Shown here: positions 12,601 through 24,353 of the stretch, piece after piece
Layout of the letters: each line of letters begins with the position of its first letter
How positions within the stretch are numbered: position 1 is the stretch's first letter
NCBI GenBank assembly: GCA_027475525.1
Contig: JAMWFC010000113.1
Location: forward strand, 2,034,001 to 2,098,000
Source: Macrolepiota albuminosa
Taxonomy: Eukaryota; Basidiomycota; Agaricomycetes; Agaricales; Agaricaceae
Direction: 5' to 3'
DNA length: 64,000 nucleotides
Made by a program: the position numbers and the translations under genes
Notes under the pieces: generated by a model
What the model saw: the letters and a program-made list of their open reading frames with translations, nothing else
What the model was told of the DNA's origin: nothing
Database searches by the model: none

Positions 12601-13521
12601 CTTCTACTCAGACTGAGTGCATCAAGAGACATTACAGGCCAACCAATACTTGATGTACTGGAGACTCTAGCGACCAGTTTGGGATATAGAGCAGCCCTAG
12701 CTCTGTCACTTTACCACAGAACTTGTCCATTTACCCTAATCACCAGTTACCAGGCCTTCAACACATCCCATTCACCTATTCCAAGGACAAAGGAGGCTTA
12801 GAATGTATAGCACTAACACAATGGTGGGAGGGGACTCTAACCAAACCCCAATCACTTCCAGAAGGAGTCAGCAGCAGGCGCTGCCATTTGACAAGACACT
12901 TCAATCAGAAGTCTAAAAGGATCAATGACAGCGGCACAGGATATACTTAAACCCAACATCTGGACCTGTCAGAAACTGGTACAATGAGTAGCGGTAACAT
13001 TAGCACTCATGGCATCTGTTGAGGATTTTCTGACCATACTCCAGAACAGCCTGGCCAATCGGATTTATAGTAAAAGTGAGCAGACTTGTATAATTCTAAA
13101 TCAATATAGAGTCACCATTGGTCGCTGTGGGTCATAACGCTGTTGGTTGCTGTCATCCATGTGCAAAAGGTTGCCGTTGACAGGTCACCATTAGAGGAAA
13201 CCATGAGGAGAGGCGCTAGGAGGTAGCACCGCAGATGGACTTTTATCTTGGCAAACATGGTAGTGCATAGTATATAAAATAGCTACTTTGCATGTATATA
13301 ACAACAAATCGTAACCTCTTGAGCACACAGTTACACTTAGCGTTCAAATTGCACTAGCTTTTTCTGACTTTGTCACTAAGTTGGGCGCTAGCCTTGTCTA
13401 TCTTGTCTTTGTCATTTACAGTGCCACCTACAGGCACAATATGCTGCACTACTCATCTTTTCTTCTATATCTTTGTTTAAGCTACAACACTTACTGTCTG
13501 CCAGGTAGCACCTGAGGTGCT
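12601..13521. other. non-coding remnant between two retroelements
   Basis: No frame with a domain pattern was seen. A TATATAAAA box near 13270 and a CT-rich tract upstream of the next LTR suggest old LTR or promoter material. I could not match it to the short LTR at 6758. Confidence 0.4.
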
Positions 13522-14302
13522 TGTCATGACCCCTCCCCTCCAGATCCACCCTGGGACACCCCTGGAACCCCATCTGGGACCCTCCCTCTGACTCCACAGA
13601 ACATGTCCCGCCATCATGACTACCGACACCACCATCACACGCATCAAAGACTGCCATCACCCGGCACTCCCTGGCAACCCCGCATCATGGACCCAGAATC
13701 AACCACCATCAACCCCCAATCAACGACCAGATCACGCCAACTGCTTCTGGGCCATCATGCATCACGCATCATGGCTTCCTCTGCGCCAATTGATCACATG
13801 CTCCACATGTGTGATCCCAGTATACAGTCCCCCTTCCGCTACTTAATGCCCCCTAGAACTTATTTCAGACACTCCGGAACCCCAGAGACCCAGACCTGGC
13901 CCCATAGTACTTATAGTGTAGCTCCCTGTTGTATTCGCTAGTCTTGATATTACACTTGTTTGCTTGCGTGCCCTTTGACTGACTAGTACACCCAATTGGT
14001 ACGCTTTGACTAGCACGCTCAAATTGTTTGTGTGCTCCTAAGACTGGTATGCACTTTGCAATCTAAACTTTACTAACCAGGTCTCGTCCTAGAACCTCTG
14101 GTTCTCAACTCGACTCAAACACTCTTACTCTTCACCCCCACCCAATTTCTGGACTAAGTCCCTTATCCCGGGAATCCCCTGTTTGCGTCTTGAACCCTGG
14201 AAGCTCAGCCCAGAGTTCCAGACACCCAAGTACATGTAGATTAAGTCCACCTCGTAAGGGCGTTGCTTTCCTGGAAAGCCCCTGACTCAGTAGAACCTAA
14301 CA
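13522..14302 (+). mobile_element. 5' LTR of a Ty3-type retrotransposon
   Basis: The 781-bp block starts TGTCATGACCCC and ends CCTAACA. It is homologous, in inverse orientation, to the solo LTR at 3296-4052. The 12 bp right after it, TAATATCAAGAC, align with the common Ty3 primer site TGGTATCAGAGC; four of the five differences are G-to-A, as cytosine-deamination decay would leave on the other strand. A gag remnant follows. The matching 3' LTR would lie in or beyond the sequence gap. Confidence 0.8.
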
Positions 14303-14335
14303 TAATATCAAGACTCTCTCCTTACACTGTTCTTG

Positions 14336-16607
14336 ATGGCTACGTATACTCACACCTATTACCCCACGGGCTACCAGACCAACCCTTACAAGCATCCGGT
14401 CCCCAACTACTACTCCACACAGACCCCCTGCCCCGCTTACCCACCTCTCCTGTATGAGCCCCAATGTCTCCACCGCCACTGGGCCCCTGACCTGTCTCTC
14501 TACGGCCTGGGGCCCTCAGCCAGCTAGGCCTCTCCGCCCAACCTAGCCATGGCATGACCTGTGGAGGCCCCCTCATACTGGAGCATCCCCAGGGGTCTAC
14601 TGGAGACCCCACCCATCCTCAGTAGACCTCGCCTGATTCTTCCAAGCGAGGGCCCCTTTGCGCCCACCCTCTATTACAGTTACCAATGCCCTGTCCCCCA
14701 ACCCTGTGGACCTCCCAACTATGACTACCCCCCTTGACACTATCCAGCCGCTGCCCTACCCGCTTGGACCCCTCCCTTGCCAATGGGACAACAACGCCTT
14801 GAGAAGTACGAATGGCAATGGGACAAAGTGCTCCGCTCACTCAGGATCTCACCAGAGAACTTTGCACAGCAGACAAGGGCGCTACTCATGGAATTTGGAC
14901 ACAATGACTTTGAAAGGCACTCCAGAAGACTGGGCCCATTGCTTGGTCAAATTTGGGGACCGCCTCATACGAGGAGAACTCCTGAAGCAGACTATGGTAA
15001 AGTATAGATGCAATATGATCCTCTGCGAGGAGCTGCAGCAACTGCTTGACAAAGTCCACGCATCACCCTCTCCTCAGCCCCTCAACGACCCCACGGACCT
15101 GGGTCGCTCAATTTACATCTGACAGAAACCCCCGGAACTGGCCCTAGCAGCCCCTGCGGTCCCAACTCCGGAGCAACAACAACAGGAAGAGCAACAAAAT
15201 GCCTCAGCCATACTGTGGTCCCTCAACCCAATGGGAGGGCTATTCAATCAGCCTGCTGCCCACACAGTAGGCTTGTCAACTCACCATAGGGCTAACTCTA
15301 TTCCTAGCACCTTCAAGACCTGAAGACAGCCCCAGAGACCCCTGGAACTGCTCCCGCAAATGGACAACACCTGACCTCCACCTCCGGCGACCTCCGGGAG
15401 ACCCCAGACAGACACCCCTAGCATGGACAACATGCTGTGCTACATCAACGAGCTCACTCGGAGCAACAACAAACAATGCCCTGCACCTGCAACCATCCTG
15501 GCACCACCTCCCATGTCTGCCCCAGCCCCTCTGGAGCCCAACTTCCATTGCAACCCCCACCCCACTTCGACCTGTAGAACCCCCCACAGCCTCCAATGCA
15601 AGTGCAATCCTCTCAGGTTGAACGTTCTCCATGCAATCTGGCACCCGACCCAGCACCCAGCCCCCCCCAGATCGACCTGACACCACCAAACCTTCCCCGA
15701 CTGCCTCTGCCACCCCCAACTAAACACTGAGGACGACCCCCTGGCTCCTCACCTCTGCTGCCCCCTGCATGGAGACCCAGACCTCCCCTCAGCAGGGATG
15801 AAAACCTTTGGGACAATGGACCTCCCAGGTGCGGACCTCTAGGTGAGCCACCCAGAGAAGGCCCTCCAGGTGGGTGGGGTCCTGTCCTCAGTGCCTTTCC
15901 TCCCAAGGAGGGGGGGGGGGGGGTAACCACTATTACTACTACTACAATGCCGGCCCCCCTCCCCGCAATGCTACCAGACTGGACGATGCTTGCGATGTCC
16001 TCACCTGCAAAGGGCATCTGGATATCCAAAAGCCTGACACATTCATGGGCCAGGATCCCCAAAAATGGCATACCTTCCTCACTCAACGTCTTAACATGTT
16101 TCAGGTGAAGCCACTCATGTTTCAGGTTGACAGCTCCCAGGTGGCCTTTGCCACCTCGTACCTCCAGGAGATCATCTTCGATCACTACATGGCCCTCATC
16201 CAGTTCAATCCCAACAACCCGGCACTCTCCCGCTGGCAAGCCTTCATCAACAAGTTCTCTGGGAAATTTGGGATTTACGACACTGTGGCTGAGGCCAAGG
16301 ACAACCTCTTCAACCTCTAGATGCGTTCTGAGGAATGCTTCACCACCTTCATTGTATGTTTTGAGAAGGAAGCTTACGAGACAAGCTGGAACTACAGCAC
16401 CCTCCAGTACACCCTCTGCTGCACACTGCTGCAATGTATCAAGAATGTCCTCTGACTTGCTCTGAAACAACCCTCCTACAACGGATACAAGGCCCTTGTT
16501 ATGCAGATTGACCAGCGCTACTGGGAAGACCGCTGATGACGCCAACTGTGGTTGGGTGCGCTGGACGTATACGCAGTACAACGCCGTCTCCAGCGCCTGG
16601 CGTACGG
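14336..16607 (+). pseudogene. gag remnant of the Ty3-type element, truncated by gap
   Basis: It starts about 34 bp after the LTR with a Tyr/Pro-rich N-terminus (MATYTHTYYPTGYQ). Frames shift repeatedly through a Pro-rich linker. The best-preserved block, 15874-16320, has DIQKPDTFMGQDPQKWHTFL, then SYLQEII and SRWQAFINKFSGKFG, and ends at a TAG. The match continues afterwards with YKALVMQIDQRYWE at about 16490. This fits the gag core of agaricomycete Ty3 elements. The pol region is absent because the gap begins at 16608. Confidence 0.65.
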
Positions 16608-16707
16608 NNNNNNNNNNNNNNNNNNNNNNNNNNNNNNNNNNNNNNNNNNNNNNNNNNNNNNNNNNNNNNNNNNNNNNNNNNNNNNNNNNNNNNNNNNNNN
16701 NNNNNNN
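16608..16707. other. assembly gap of 100 N
   Basis: There are exactly 100 undetermined bases, a conventional placeholder, so the true distance is unknown. On the left is retroelement sequence; on the right the sequence enters a cyclin gene at an intron donor. The two sides may not be as close as drawn. Confidence 0.98.
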
Positions 16708-18114
16708 GTCAACAATTGAAGACTTACCCATTCTTCGCGACCCAGCACTAACCTTCCGAGCCACATCGCCGCCGCCGCTAGCAGTGATGGGAACGTGCCA
16801 ACAAGGCGCCACTCTAAGCACCCGATCTCAATTAAATATTTGCCCACAGTTCGTGCATGGACATCACAGTCATCCGCTTTACTACCGCGGCGAAGCCAGC
16901 CCATAGGGCCAGGGTAGCGCAAGTCCCAGTCGAGCGTCTTTAGGATGTATCGCTCGGCTTTTAGGATTTCTGCTACAGTGTATTGCTTCTCTGCAAGGTG
17001 CGCGATTTCTGCGACGGAAGGCGCATAGGTTTCCTCGAATTTGGCTGCGATGAAGAATGCGGTAATTCCGACGAGCTGTAGTTTGGAGAGGGAGATGGGA
17101 CGTAGGGAGAGGAAGCGATCGAGGATATTGGTGAAAAGGAAGAGGGTCTCTTGAAGGAGGTTGAAACGCGCGTGTACTTGTAGTACCCAATCCACTAGGA
17201 CACCGCGTTTCTCCCAGTCAATTTCAGGTTGACTTGCCATATAGGCTGGGTTCGGACGCGTTTGTATCTACCAAAGTACGCGTCAGAGTGCGTAACTTAT
17301 ACCAGGACAACACGTACCTCGATCTCCTTGAGATAGATACAGACTTCCGCAACATATTCGCTGACCATCATTGGGTCATCCCAGTCGCCCGCGTCGAGAT
17401 CGTCCCACTCCTGTTTCTTTTCTTTTGTTACATCGACCTCGACCTCTACTTCCTGGTCGAGGTCGACGAGCTCGGCGGCAATTCTATCTGCCTCAGCCTG
17501 AGAATCACATCGACCTCGACCTCTACTTCCTGGTCGAGGTCGACGAGCTCGGCGGCAATTCTATCTGCCTCAGCCTGAGAATCATCTTCAATTAGCCGCG
17601 TTGATTCCTCTGTATGACGTCTCTTTGCAGCTCTGTCGTTCTCTACCTCGTCTATAGCTCTCAAGGAGATCTTACGAGCAAACACAGCCGGGCGCGCGAC
17701 TTCAGCAGCAGATGTCGAATCGCTAGTGCCTTGGCCGGCAGTTGTATCGGCAGTCGTGCTTTTCGACGACCTATGCGCCGCCACTGCAGGATTCGGACGA
17801 GTCACAATTTTCCCAAAAGGCTTCACCTTCGCTGGGATACCCTCTCCGACCGCTTCTTTCCCTTTCCCCTTTCCTTCGTCTTTGGCTTTTCTATTGTTGT
17901 TTGATACCCCCGTAACCTCCACTAGCACCTCACGCTTCCTCTTTCCAACAGCCTTCTCGTCGCCCGCTTTGGCCTTGCCAGCCAATGGAGCGGCGGTGGT
18001 CTGACGAGCCGTCGGTGCGTCATTGGCTCCGGCCTTAACACGCACCAAAGTTCGCGTTGATCTGGCATTGATATTTTCGTTGTCTTTTGTAGTTCCCCGC
18101 GTGATACGGGTCAT
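16708..18114 (-). CDS. B-type (mitotic) cyclin, 3' end lost in gap
   Basis: B-type cyclins activate Cdk1 for entry into mitosis. Exon 1 (18114-17318) encodes a basic, low-complexity N-terminus and then, after collapsing a 77-bp duplication, WDDPMMVSEYVAEVCIYLKE, the start of the cyclin box. A 50-nt intron (17317-17268, GTACGT...TAG) leads to exon 2 with RPNPAYMASQPEIDWEKRG, DWVLQVHARF, FLSLRPISLSKLQLVG and SKADDCDV, matching fungal cyclin B through both cyclin folds. Exon 2 stops at EEW followed by GTAAGT, a donor 20-odd bases before the gap, so the C-terminus is missing. As printed, the 77-bp duplication shifts the frame in exon 1. No classical RxxL destruction box was recognised with confidence. 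It could also be a specialised B-type cyclin rather than the main one. Confidence 0.9.
17430..17583. repeat. perfect 77-bp tandem duplication inside the cyclin exon
   Basis: Copies 17430-17506 and 17507-17583 are identical. Because 77 is not a multiple of 3, the duplication breaks the cyclin frame. Removing one copy restores an open frame through the conserved MMVSEYVAEV motif up to a consensus splice donor. This is the strongest evidence that the duplication is not real. Confidence 0.92.
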
Positions 18115-18592
18115 GCGGCGTACCTAGCAAGTAAGTAAGTACGAGCACGGCCGTAAACTCAATAAAAAAAAAACTAACGGGTATATTCGACATAGCCTGC
18201 TAAAGAGTCTCAGAGTTGCTAATCAGAGAGGTGCAGAGCTAAACAGGGTATCAAACAGAGACGTAGTTCTGGTTATGAGATAAAACAAGCGGCGCTGATC
18301 ATCCATTTCTCGAATGACAAAACAAAGCACGAACAAACAACAAGAGCGCGTCTGCTCACGTGCGAACGCGTCGCGTCGACGTGATTCATTAGTGGCGCGT
18401 TTGCACGTGTCAATGCTATCTCTCCCTCCTAAGCGACGTCGATACACGTACTTACATAGCACATACTTTTTGATGGGTGCGATACTGGTTGCGAGGTGTC
18501 AGATAATATCGAGCTCATTTGGGGAGGAAGTGAGCCCGGCACAGCACATGCCTTCGACTGAGACTGTGGTGTGAGAGAGTAATCACTAAAAA
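18115..18592. other. intergenic region upstream of the cyclin gene
   Basis: This is the 5' flank of the cyclin gene on the minus strand. I see no gene. Several CACGTG-like and CGCG-containing motifs occur near 18350-18410 and could be cell-cycle (MCB-like) elements, but none is diagnostic. Confidence 0.35.
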
Positions 18593-18770
18593 CGGAAAAT
18601 CCACACACAACTCCGGAAGTCATAAATAGATGGAATAGTTTGATCCTAAACAGAGCAAGCCTAGACATTCAAATGATGGACAGGATATTAGGTAAAAAGG
18701 CCATCTCCCAACCACTTTTAGAGGAAACATGGGAGAAAACCATAGATAACCGGAAATCTCTAGAGGTCAA
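18593..18770 (+). pseudogene. fragment of LINE ORF2 C-terminus
   Basis: In two frames the sequence matches the C-terminal end of the full LINE ORF2 at 28380-33413: VINRWNSLILNRASLDIQ here against IKNRWNKVLRDRAELDVK there, then MMDRILGKKAI against MTDRKLGKKAI. The fragment has neither the LINE 3' UTR nor a poly-A tail, so it is an old truncated copy about 480 bp upstream of the cyclin start. Confidence 0.75.
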
Positions 18771-19063
18771 TCGGAGATTTCGCGAGTGTCCGACTTTGAT
18801 AAATGGAACTCGTCTCTTTAGACCTCTTTCCCGGATAATAGGCATTAGGGTGACTGATTCTACAGATAGTTTGTAGCTGGTATTACACAAAAACAAGCTC
18901 GGTGCACAAGTAGTTCTTGAATGACTCCTTCCATCTGAAAACTTGCCTATTTCCTGGCTTTCGATTGACGTTAGTTGCGCTTGTTGTAACGTAATAGAGC
19001 TTCATCAGGAAACGTACTGAGCGGTTTCAATAAAAGTAAGAAAACCTGACGACTGATTGGTGC
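18771..19063. other. intergenic, no feature seen
   Basis: This stretch lies between the LINE fragment and the 3' end of the next minus-strand gene. It contains only short frames without pattern. Confidence 0.4.
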
Positions 19064-20382
19064 TTACCCTGTATTCACACCCGGTTTCGTTCCTCTTGGT
19101 ACTTCTTTCCACCAGTCATCGACGATGTCAGGAACGTTGATGTCTCCCTTCAAGTACCCAGCCGCCCTGAGTATCCATATCACTATATCTATCACTCCGT
19201 CTTCTACAGGGTAGCATGGCGGTGATATATATAGATGACCGTCCTTTCTATACAAGCAATAGTGGATATCATTACAGCTCAAGATTGCAAACCTCTTTGC
19301 ATGCGCGACCATTTGGTTCCAAACCTACAAGTTAGCATTCTCGTGAAAAAAGGTTTTTGGAGCTCTTATATGACTACGGACCTGGCTTAAGACCTTATTG
19401 AGGCTCGCGTCTTCTTTATGACCAAAATTTTCATCCTGCTCAGGCCAGTTGAATTGAACAGCCCAGCCTGTAATCTTCTTCATATCGCTTTCTAACAATT
19501 CATATTTGGAGCGCTTTCCGACATTTCCAGACAAGATTCTAGGAGAGACAAGATTCAAGGCAAGGCCTGGGAACGCTAGAGGAGTCATTATTTCGATGGG
19601 AAGGTGGAGGAGCGCTCCATTAATGGGACGCAATTCATAGACCCCAAGGTCAGAATAATGACTTGTACCGCCGACCGAGGCCGCGTAAAATTCGAAATCG
19701 AAATGTTCTTTGTAGTCCATGATCTCATCGTTCGTATACGTCCTCGAAGAGTCCTTCATCAGCTTTTCTCTTGCTTTCAAAAAGCCCAAGAGAGATATAG
19801 CGGGGTATAGGTAGAGGATTAAAAAGATGTCTTCAGAGTCTTTCTCGGAATGGATTGCACGAGGTAGCGGAACCTTGGTGTATTTCGGGTTTACACGCAT
19901 CGACAGTCTATCTCCAGGTTGGATCCAGATACCGTCAAGAGCCTTAGACAGCTCAGGTGTAAGCTGTCGAACCAAATTTGGGCAGGGTACAATGTGGGTT
20001 AGTTTAGGATTAACCGCAGCCAACGCTTTTCTTGTATTATTAGATTTAGAAGCAAAGACGTCGGTAGTTTGAGAGCTCTTCACAAAGACTTCTGGTTCAT
20101 AGTCTAACGGTTCTTTTAGAACGTCTATCAAAGACTGTGGTAGAGCTTGGTCTAATCCTTGCATGTTTTCAGCCATAGTAAGATTTGGGCGAGGCAGTAA
20201 AATAATCGAAGCAGCTGATACAGGGAGCTGGGGTTGAGATATTCTGGGTATGTTGTCGTATAATATTCTATATCTGTCCAGGGTTCTTTAAATGTAATGT
20301 CGCATTGATGGGCCTCTATTGTTTCCTGGAAATTGTCAGCGTGCCACACCTTTCCTTGTATTCGTTGATCGAACTGCTTCAA
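19064..20382 (-). CDS. uncharacterised agaricomycete protein, 5' exon unresolved
   Basis: The main exon (about 20155-19382) encodes PEVFVKSSQTTDVFASKSNN, ALAAVNPKLTHIVPCPNLVR and RVNPKYTKVPLPRA. An intron (19381-19325, CAG/GTCCGT...TTGTAG) joins it in frame to VWNQMVAHAKRFAILSCNDI, HYCLYRKDGHLYISPP and a stop at 19064. From memory this arrangement resembles the region N-terminal to kinase-like domains in large agaricomycete families; a kinase-like gene lies about 0.8 kb away on the opposite strand. The piece at 20382-20250 (VWHADNFQETIEAHQCDITF) probably belongs to the same gene, but the junction to the main exon near 20160-20230 and the true start are not resolved. I cannot assign a function. 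Confidence 0.6.
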
Positions 20383-20525
20383 TAAGGATCAATTTACAAC
20401 TCTAGATGTTCTTGTTCTTTTTTCGAAGTTTTGCCGACAAAAACTCGTATTGTTCCGTCATGAGGTAACCACACCTGCGAACACACAACATAAGTACAAT
20501 AAAAGCTGTTTTGAGCTGAATTCAC

Positions 20526-20730
20526 GAAAAGGTATATTTTTGTACCAACGTTTTTTCTTGTTCTTTGATTTGTTCTTTGAAGGCTGTGCAGGTAGAAAAT
20601 TGACATTATGGTAGTTCGAGTGCAGAAAAGGTATATTTTGTACCAAAGTTTTTTTTTGTTCTTTGATTTGTTCTTTGAAGGCTGTGCAGGTAGAAAATTG
20701 ACATTATAGTAGTTCGAGTGCAGAAAAGGT
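20526..20730. repeat. imperfect tandem duplication of about 99 bp
   Basis: Two copies, roughly 20526-20624 and 20625-20723, share TGTTCTTTGATTTGTTCTTT and GCAGGTAGAAAATTGACATT, with several substitutions and length changes in T-runs. Because the copies differ, this is an ordinary old duplication, unlike the 77-bp set. It lies at the 5' side of the preceding minus-strand gene, possibly in an intron. Confidence 0.8.
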
Positions 20731-21187
20731 ATGTTTTTGTTTACTTGTTTTACAGTTAAGTACTCGTTCAATATCAAAGGACGACTATGGGAATTGCCTA
20801 AATAAAACCAAATAGCTTCGGATTCTGCCGAATGCTATAAACAAGCCTCAATTTTTGGCCACCTTCAACAATTTCTTCTGCCCAATGAGCTGCTTTTCTC
20901 AACCTAACAAGTGAAAAAAGGTTGTACCGGTTTTCCGAGAGGGCTCGCAGAGCCGGTACGCGTGAACAAGTATTCAAATTGCTGTCAACTAGAAACCAAT
21001 CTTATGAGATAAATTGTCCCTTCCTTCAGTTATGTAACTCACCTAGAGAGCAATCGTCGAGGTGGTTGTCCCTACCGGGCTCATGTCTCGGATTGCTCTC
21101 TAAGTGTAGAGATCACGTGTGTTGCGCGATTTGAAGCTCTCATTGGTCTTGTGAAATCAGGGATTTAACCCGATCTTTTTGGCGAAA

Positions 21188-22281
21188 ATGTCCCTCATTC
21201 CAGACGTAACCGAAATCCATCGACTTCTACGCATGGGCACAGCCAAGGATGACCACAGAGTCACCTTGACAGACATTACCTTTTTCAAGACGACCGATAA
21301 CAACAACCATATCTTCAAGGCGAAAGCGTACGGACAAGACGGACAAGACGATGGACAAGACGTCATTGTCAAGTTCACCTATGAGGATCCAGATATAGAT
21401 GAAGATTCCATTCGTCGGCTCAAAAACGAGTCACAGATTTATGTCGACTATTTAAAGCCACTCTGGGGTACTTACGTACCAACGTTCTATGGTTTCTATT
21501 TGTACAACTCGTCAGACCCAGATGAAACGACTTGTGCATGTATCGTCCTTGAATATTGTGGGGAACCTGCGGTCTCCGATCTATCACAACTGAATGAATA
21601 TCGTTGTCATGAATACGGTATCAAGCAATTCAGGTAAGAGTTACAATTATGTACTGCGAAGAGTGCTTTAAATCGACCATTTATTACAGAAATGACGCCA
21701 TTGATCTTGTCTTATTTTTGCATTCACCTAAAATAGGGATTTCGCATAATGCGTTGAGAGCTAAGCATATCTTGGACTTCAAAGGGAAACCTCTCCTCAT
21801 AGACTTTGCACTTTCCGAGCCGGATGAGTGTCCGGCATGGAAGAAGTGTGAACGACTGACACGGGAGGTATTGCGTGTAAAAGAAGATGAGCTTCAGCAA
21901 CAGTTTTATTTTAGTGTGGGATGTTTTGAGCTGTGGTTGTTTCTCAAGGCAATTGAATACAGCGTTCCCTGTATGTGCAATGTACACAGTTAATAGGCAT
22001 GAACGCTGACCACTCTCATGACAGGCCGAGTCAAATTCGCCGGGAGAACGTATAACTGCCTGAATGTAACTTCAGCAGGCGATTTTTACGAGCAGACACT
22101 TTTTAAATGGCCGAGATATATGTCCGACCAAGAGTTGTGGGATGAGTCTGTCAAACAGTGGAAACGGATCCGTTCCAATTGGAAGATATATCATCCAGAC
22201 ACCGCTGAGCCTCCCCTGGGTATCATCGATCTTGAAGAATATCAGAAGGCTAATCCAAATCGATCGTATTGGTACAGCTGA
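21188..22281 (+). CDS. kinase-like protein, paralogue 1
   Basis: Three exons (21188-21633, 21690-21970, 22025-22281) join in frame to give 327 residues. The pattern is that of a small protein-kinase fold: a candidate ATP-binding Lys in GQDVIVKF, a helix-C Glu in LKNESQIYVDYLKPLWG, a hinge around CIVLEYCGEP, and LLIDFALSEP at the DFG position. The catalytic loop reads ISHNALRAKHIL: the HxD aspartate is Ala, and the residue expected to be the loop Asn is missing, so catalysis in the usual way is unlikely. Two paralogues lie at 45030 and 46708. The C-terminal exon (ELWDESVKQWKRI, then AEPPLGIIDLEEYQ) is highly conserved between them. Start: the first ATG of the frame, shared by all three. Pseudokinase is my inference; the substrate is unknown. 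Confidence 0.8.
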
Positions 22282-22733
22282 AACCTTCTGTATTCAATGT
22301 TATGTATATCATAATTCGAATGAATGAGAAATCTGTTTGTTAGTACTGACGGGACTGCCTGCAGATACGGTTTGAACTCTGGTTCAATACATCATTTCAA
22401 TCATGTTATCATTGCTAGTTACATTTTTACCTGAGGCTACCTGTCGTAGCCAAAATTCCACTGCTCAACCCCGCGTCAAGCCCGTGTCTAGACCTCAAAT
22501 GTCACGTCATGGGTAATTATAGGTAGAGGAAGAAGAATTGAACAAATGCCAGTATGTATGTGTCGAAAAAAAGTCAGCAACAGTCTCAGAAACTATTTCA
22601 TGAACGTTGACGGCAATTGACGATATATGTAAATGTAATTGTGTTTGGATGGAGACAGGAAGAGAACAATGCGAGGGGACAGACAGCAAAGACACAATCC
22701 GAATTACAGGAAGAAGCGACTCAGGGATAAAGC
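22282..22733. other. intergenic between convergent genes
   Basis: This 3' region is shared by the kinase-like gene and the desaturase. No gene was seen. Confidence 0.4.
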
Positions 22734-24353
22734 CTAATATGCCAGGCCCTCACCGTCGGAGTAGGCCGTGCTACTGCCATACGGTGAGCTGAGCTCGGTG
22801 TATCGTGCAATCTTCAGGCGCTGGCTCGGCGGGATCGCCTTGTCTTCCAGGCCATGGGGGTGTCCGCCGTGCAGGACACCAACGCGCTTCATCGCAAGAA
22901 GCTGCGGAATGACATCGTCAGTAAGTGAAAAAAGAGGATAGAATGAGAGGAACTTACATTGTGTGCAGCATTCGAGTGGTCATAGACACCCCCAAAGAAC
23001 GCGGTTGTTGCGTCCTTGCCAATCATCTTAATCAGCAGGTGTGCACCGCCAGGGTGTTCCTCGATGAAATTAGACACGTCGTGAATGAATCCGGAGATGA
23101 GGATAAGAGGTCGCTTCAGCGATTGTTCTTGGACTAGGTGAAGCTTCAGTCGTTACGTAGTAAGGGTATTGCTCGAGGACATACAAGACTCCCACGAAAT
23201 AACGGGAAGATCGTCGCTATTGCTCGGCCACCTTAATTCCTCTTGCGTCTCGCGAAGTTTCTTAAGCTGCATGGTGAGCTGGCCCTTGCGCACTTCATTC
23301 TCAGGGAAGACTTTGAGATGGCTAGCGAGGCCAAGTTTTTCCATTGCCGAGATGAACCACTTGGTAGGGTCATACTGGTACCACTTGATGGCGTTGCGGT
23401 AGTCCATTGGAAACTGATGATGGAAGTTATGGTAACCTTCACCAATGGTAACGAGAGCAGTAACGAGGTGATCACGAGGCGTGTGCTTGTCATCGAAAGG
23501 AGTGTCGCCGAGCCAATGCGCAAGGGAATTGACGCAGAAAGTGGACTATCTCTCATTAGTCCAGGAAAGGACTAAATCCGAGGGAAAACGCACGTGATGA
23601 ACAAAGCATAACCGGAGAACAGCAGCGTAAACATATCCACCCTTTGCGTCGCCCCAAAAGAGCCATGGGATTGCAGTTGGAACCACAAAGCCCATGAGCA
23701 GGATGAGGTTAAGGTAATTTCTGTGTTGCCACCTGACGATAGCGTTCTTACTCAAGTCGCTTACATCCGCAACTCCAGGTTTACGGCGAGGCTTGACAAG
23801 CATCCAACCCATATGACTCCAGAGAAAGCCCTTGTGCGCGTTGTAGGGGTCAAGGTCAGTGTCCGTGTAGCGGTGGTGAGCCCGGTGACCCCGCGACCAC
23901 CACTTGATAGAACCTTCTACGGCACCCGCACCCACAGTGGCCAAAAAGTACTCCAAAGGCTTCGACGCATTGTATGATCGGTGTGCCCATAGACGGTGGT
24001 AACCCGCAGTAATGCCTGTTTTGCCGTAAGCACGCAACTTGGTTTATGTTTTGGTGAAACGTACCAAGCCCAGTGACATAGTAGTAAAAGACGGAAAATA
24101 GGAACGTCTCCCAGCGTAGCTTGACGTAGTATGCACCAATTATTCCAATGACTGGGGTAACAGTCAGGATGGTAAAGCTCAGCCAGTTGATTTCGTTCTT
24201 CCAGTTTGACCACTTGAATGGCGGGAGCGGTTTTTGGGTTTTGAGCGTGTGAGCGACATAGTTGTCGGGAATGTTGAGGTCTGCAGGAGTCTCGTCGGGC
24301 TTGACGTCGACCTTTGTCGGTGGAGATGCCTTGCGCGGGCGAACGTCAGACAT
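22734..24353 (-). CDS. delta-9 fatty acid desaturase with C-terminal cytochrome b5
   Basis: This ER membrane enzyme introduces the first double bond into stearoyl- or palmitoyl-CoA, fed with electrons by its fused cytochrome b5. Exon 1 (24353-24065) holds the N-terminus and two hydrophobic segments. Exon 2 (24015-23594) carries the first histidine boxes, HRLWAH and HRAHH. Exon 3 (from 23545) carries HNFHH in [19 protein letters not shown]. The next exon has the heme-binding [10 protein letters not shown] and [12 protein letters not shown], and the last ends [13 protein letters not shown] and a stop at 22734. Junctions are GT-AG and in frame, including exon 1 ending CTT G and exon 2 starting GC. 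The order (desaturase, then b5) is that of fungal Ole1. The start codon at 24353 ([12 protein letters not shown]) fits the usual length. All catalytic histidines are present, so the gene looks functional. Confidence 0.93.

Noticed and set aside
15613..16821. 402-codon open frame on the minus strand crossing the N gap
   Set aside because: It depends on reading through 100 N, and in its left part is only the complement of the gag remnant. The sequence has no domain pattern and the right part overlaps the cyclin region.
20526..20730. Tandem repeat near 20.6 kb as another 77-bp artefact
   Set aside because: The period is about 99 bp and the copies differ at several positions, so it is a real, older duplication.
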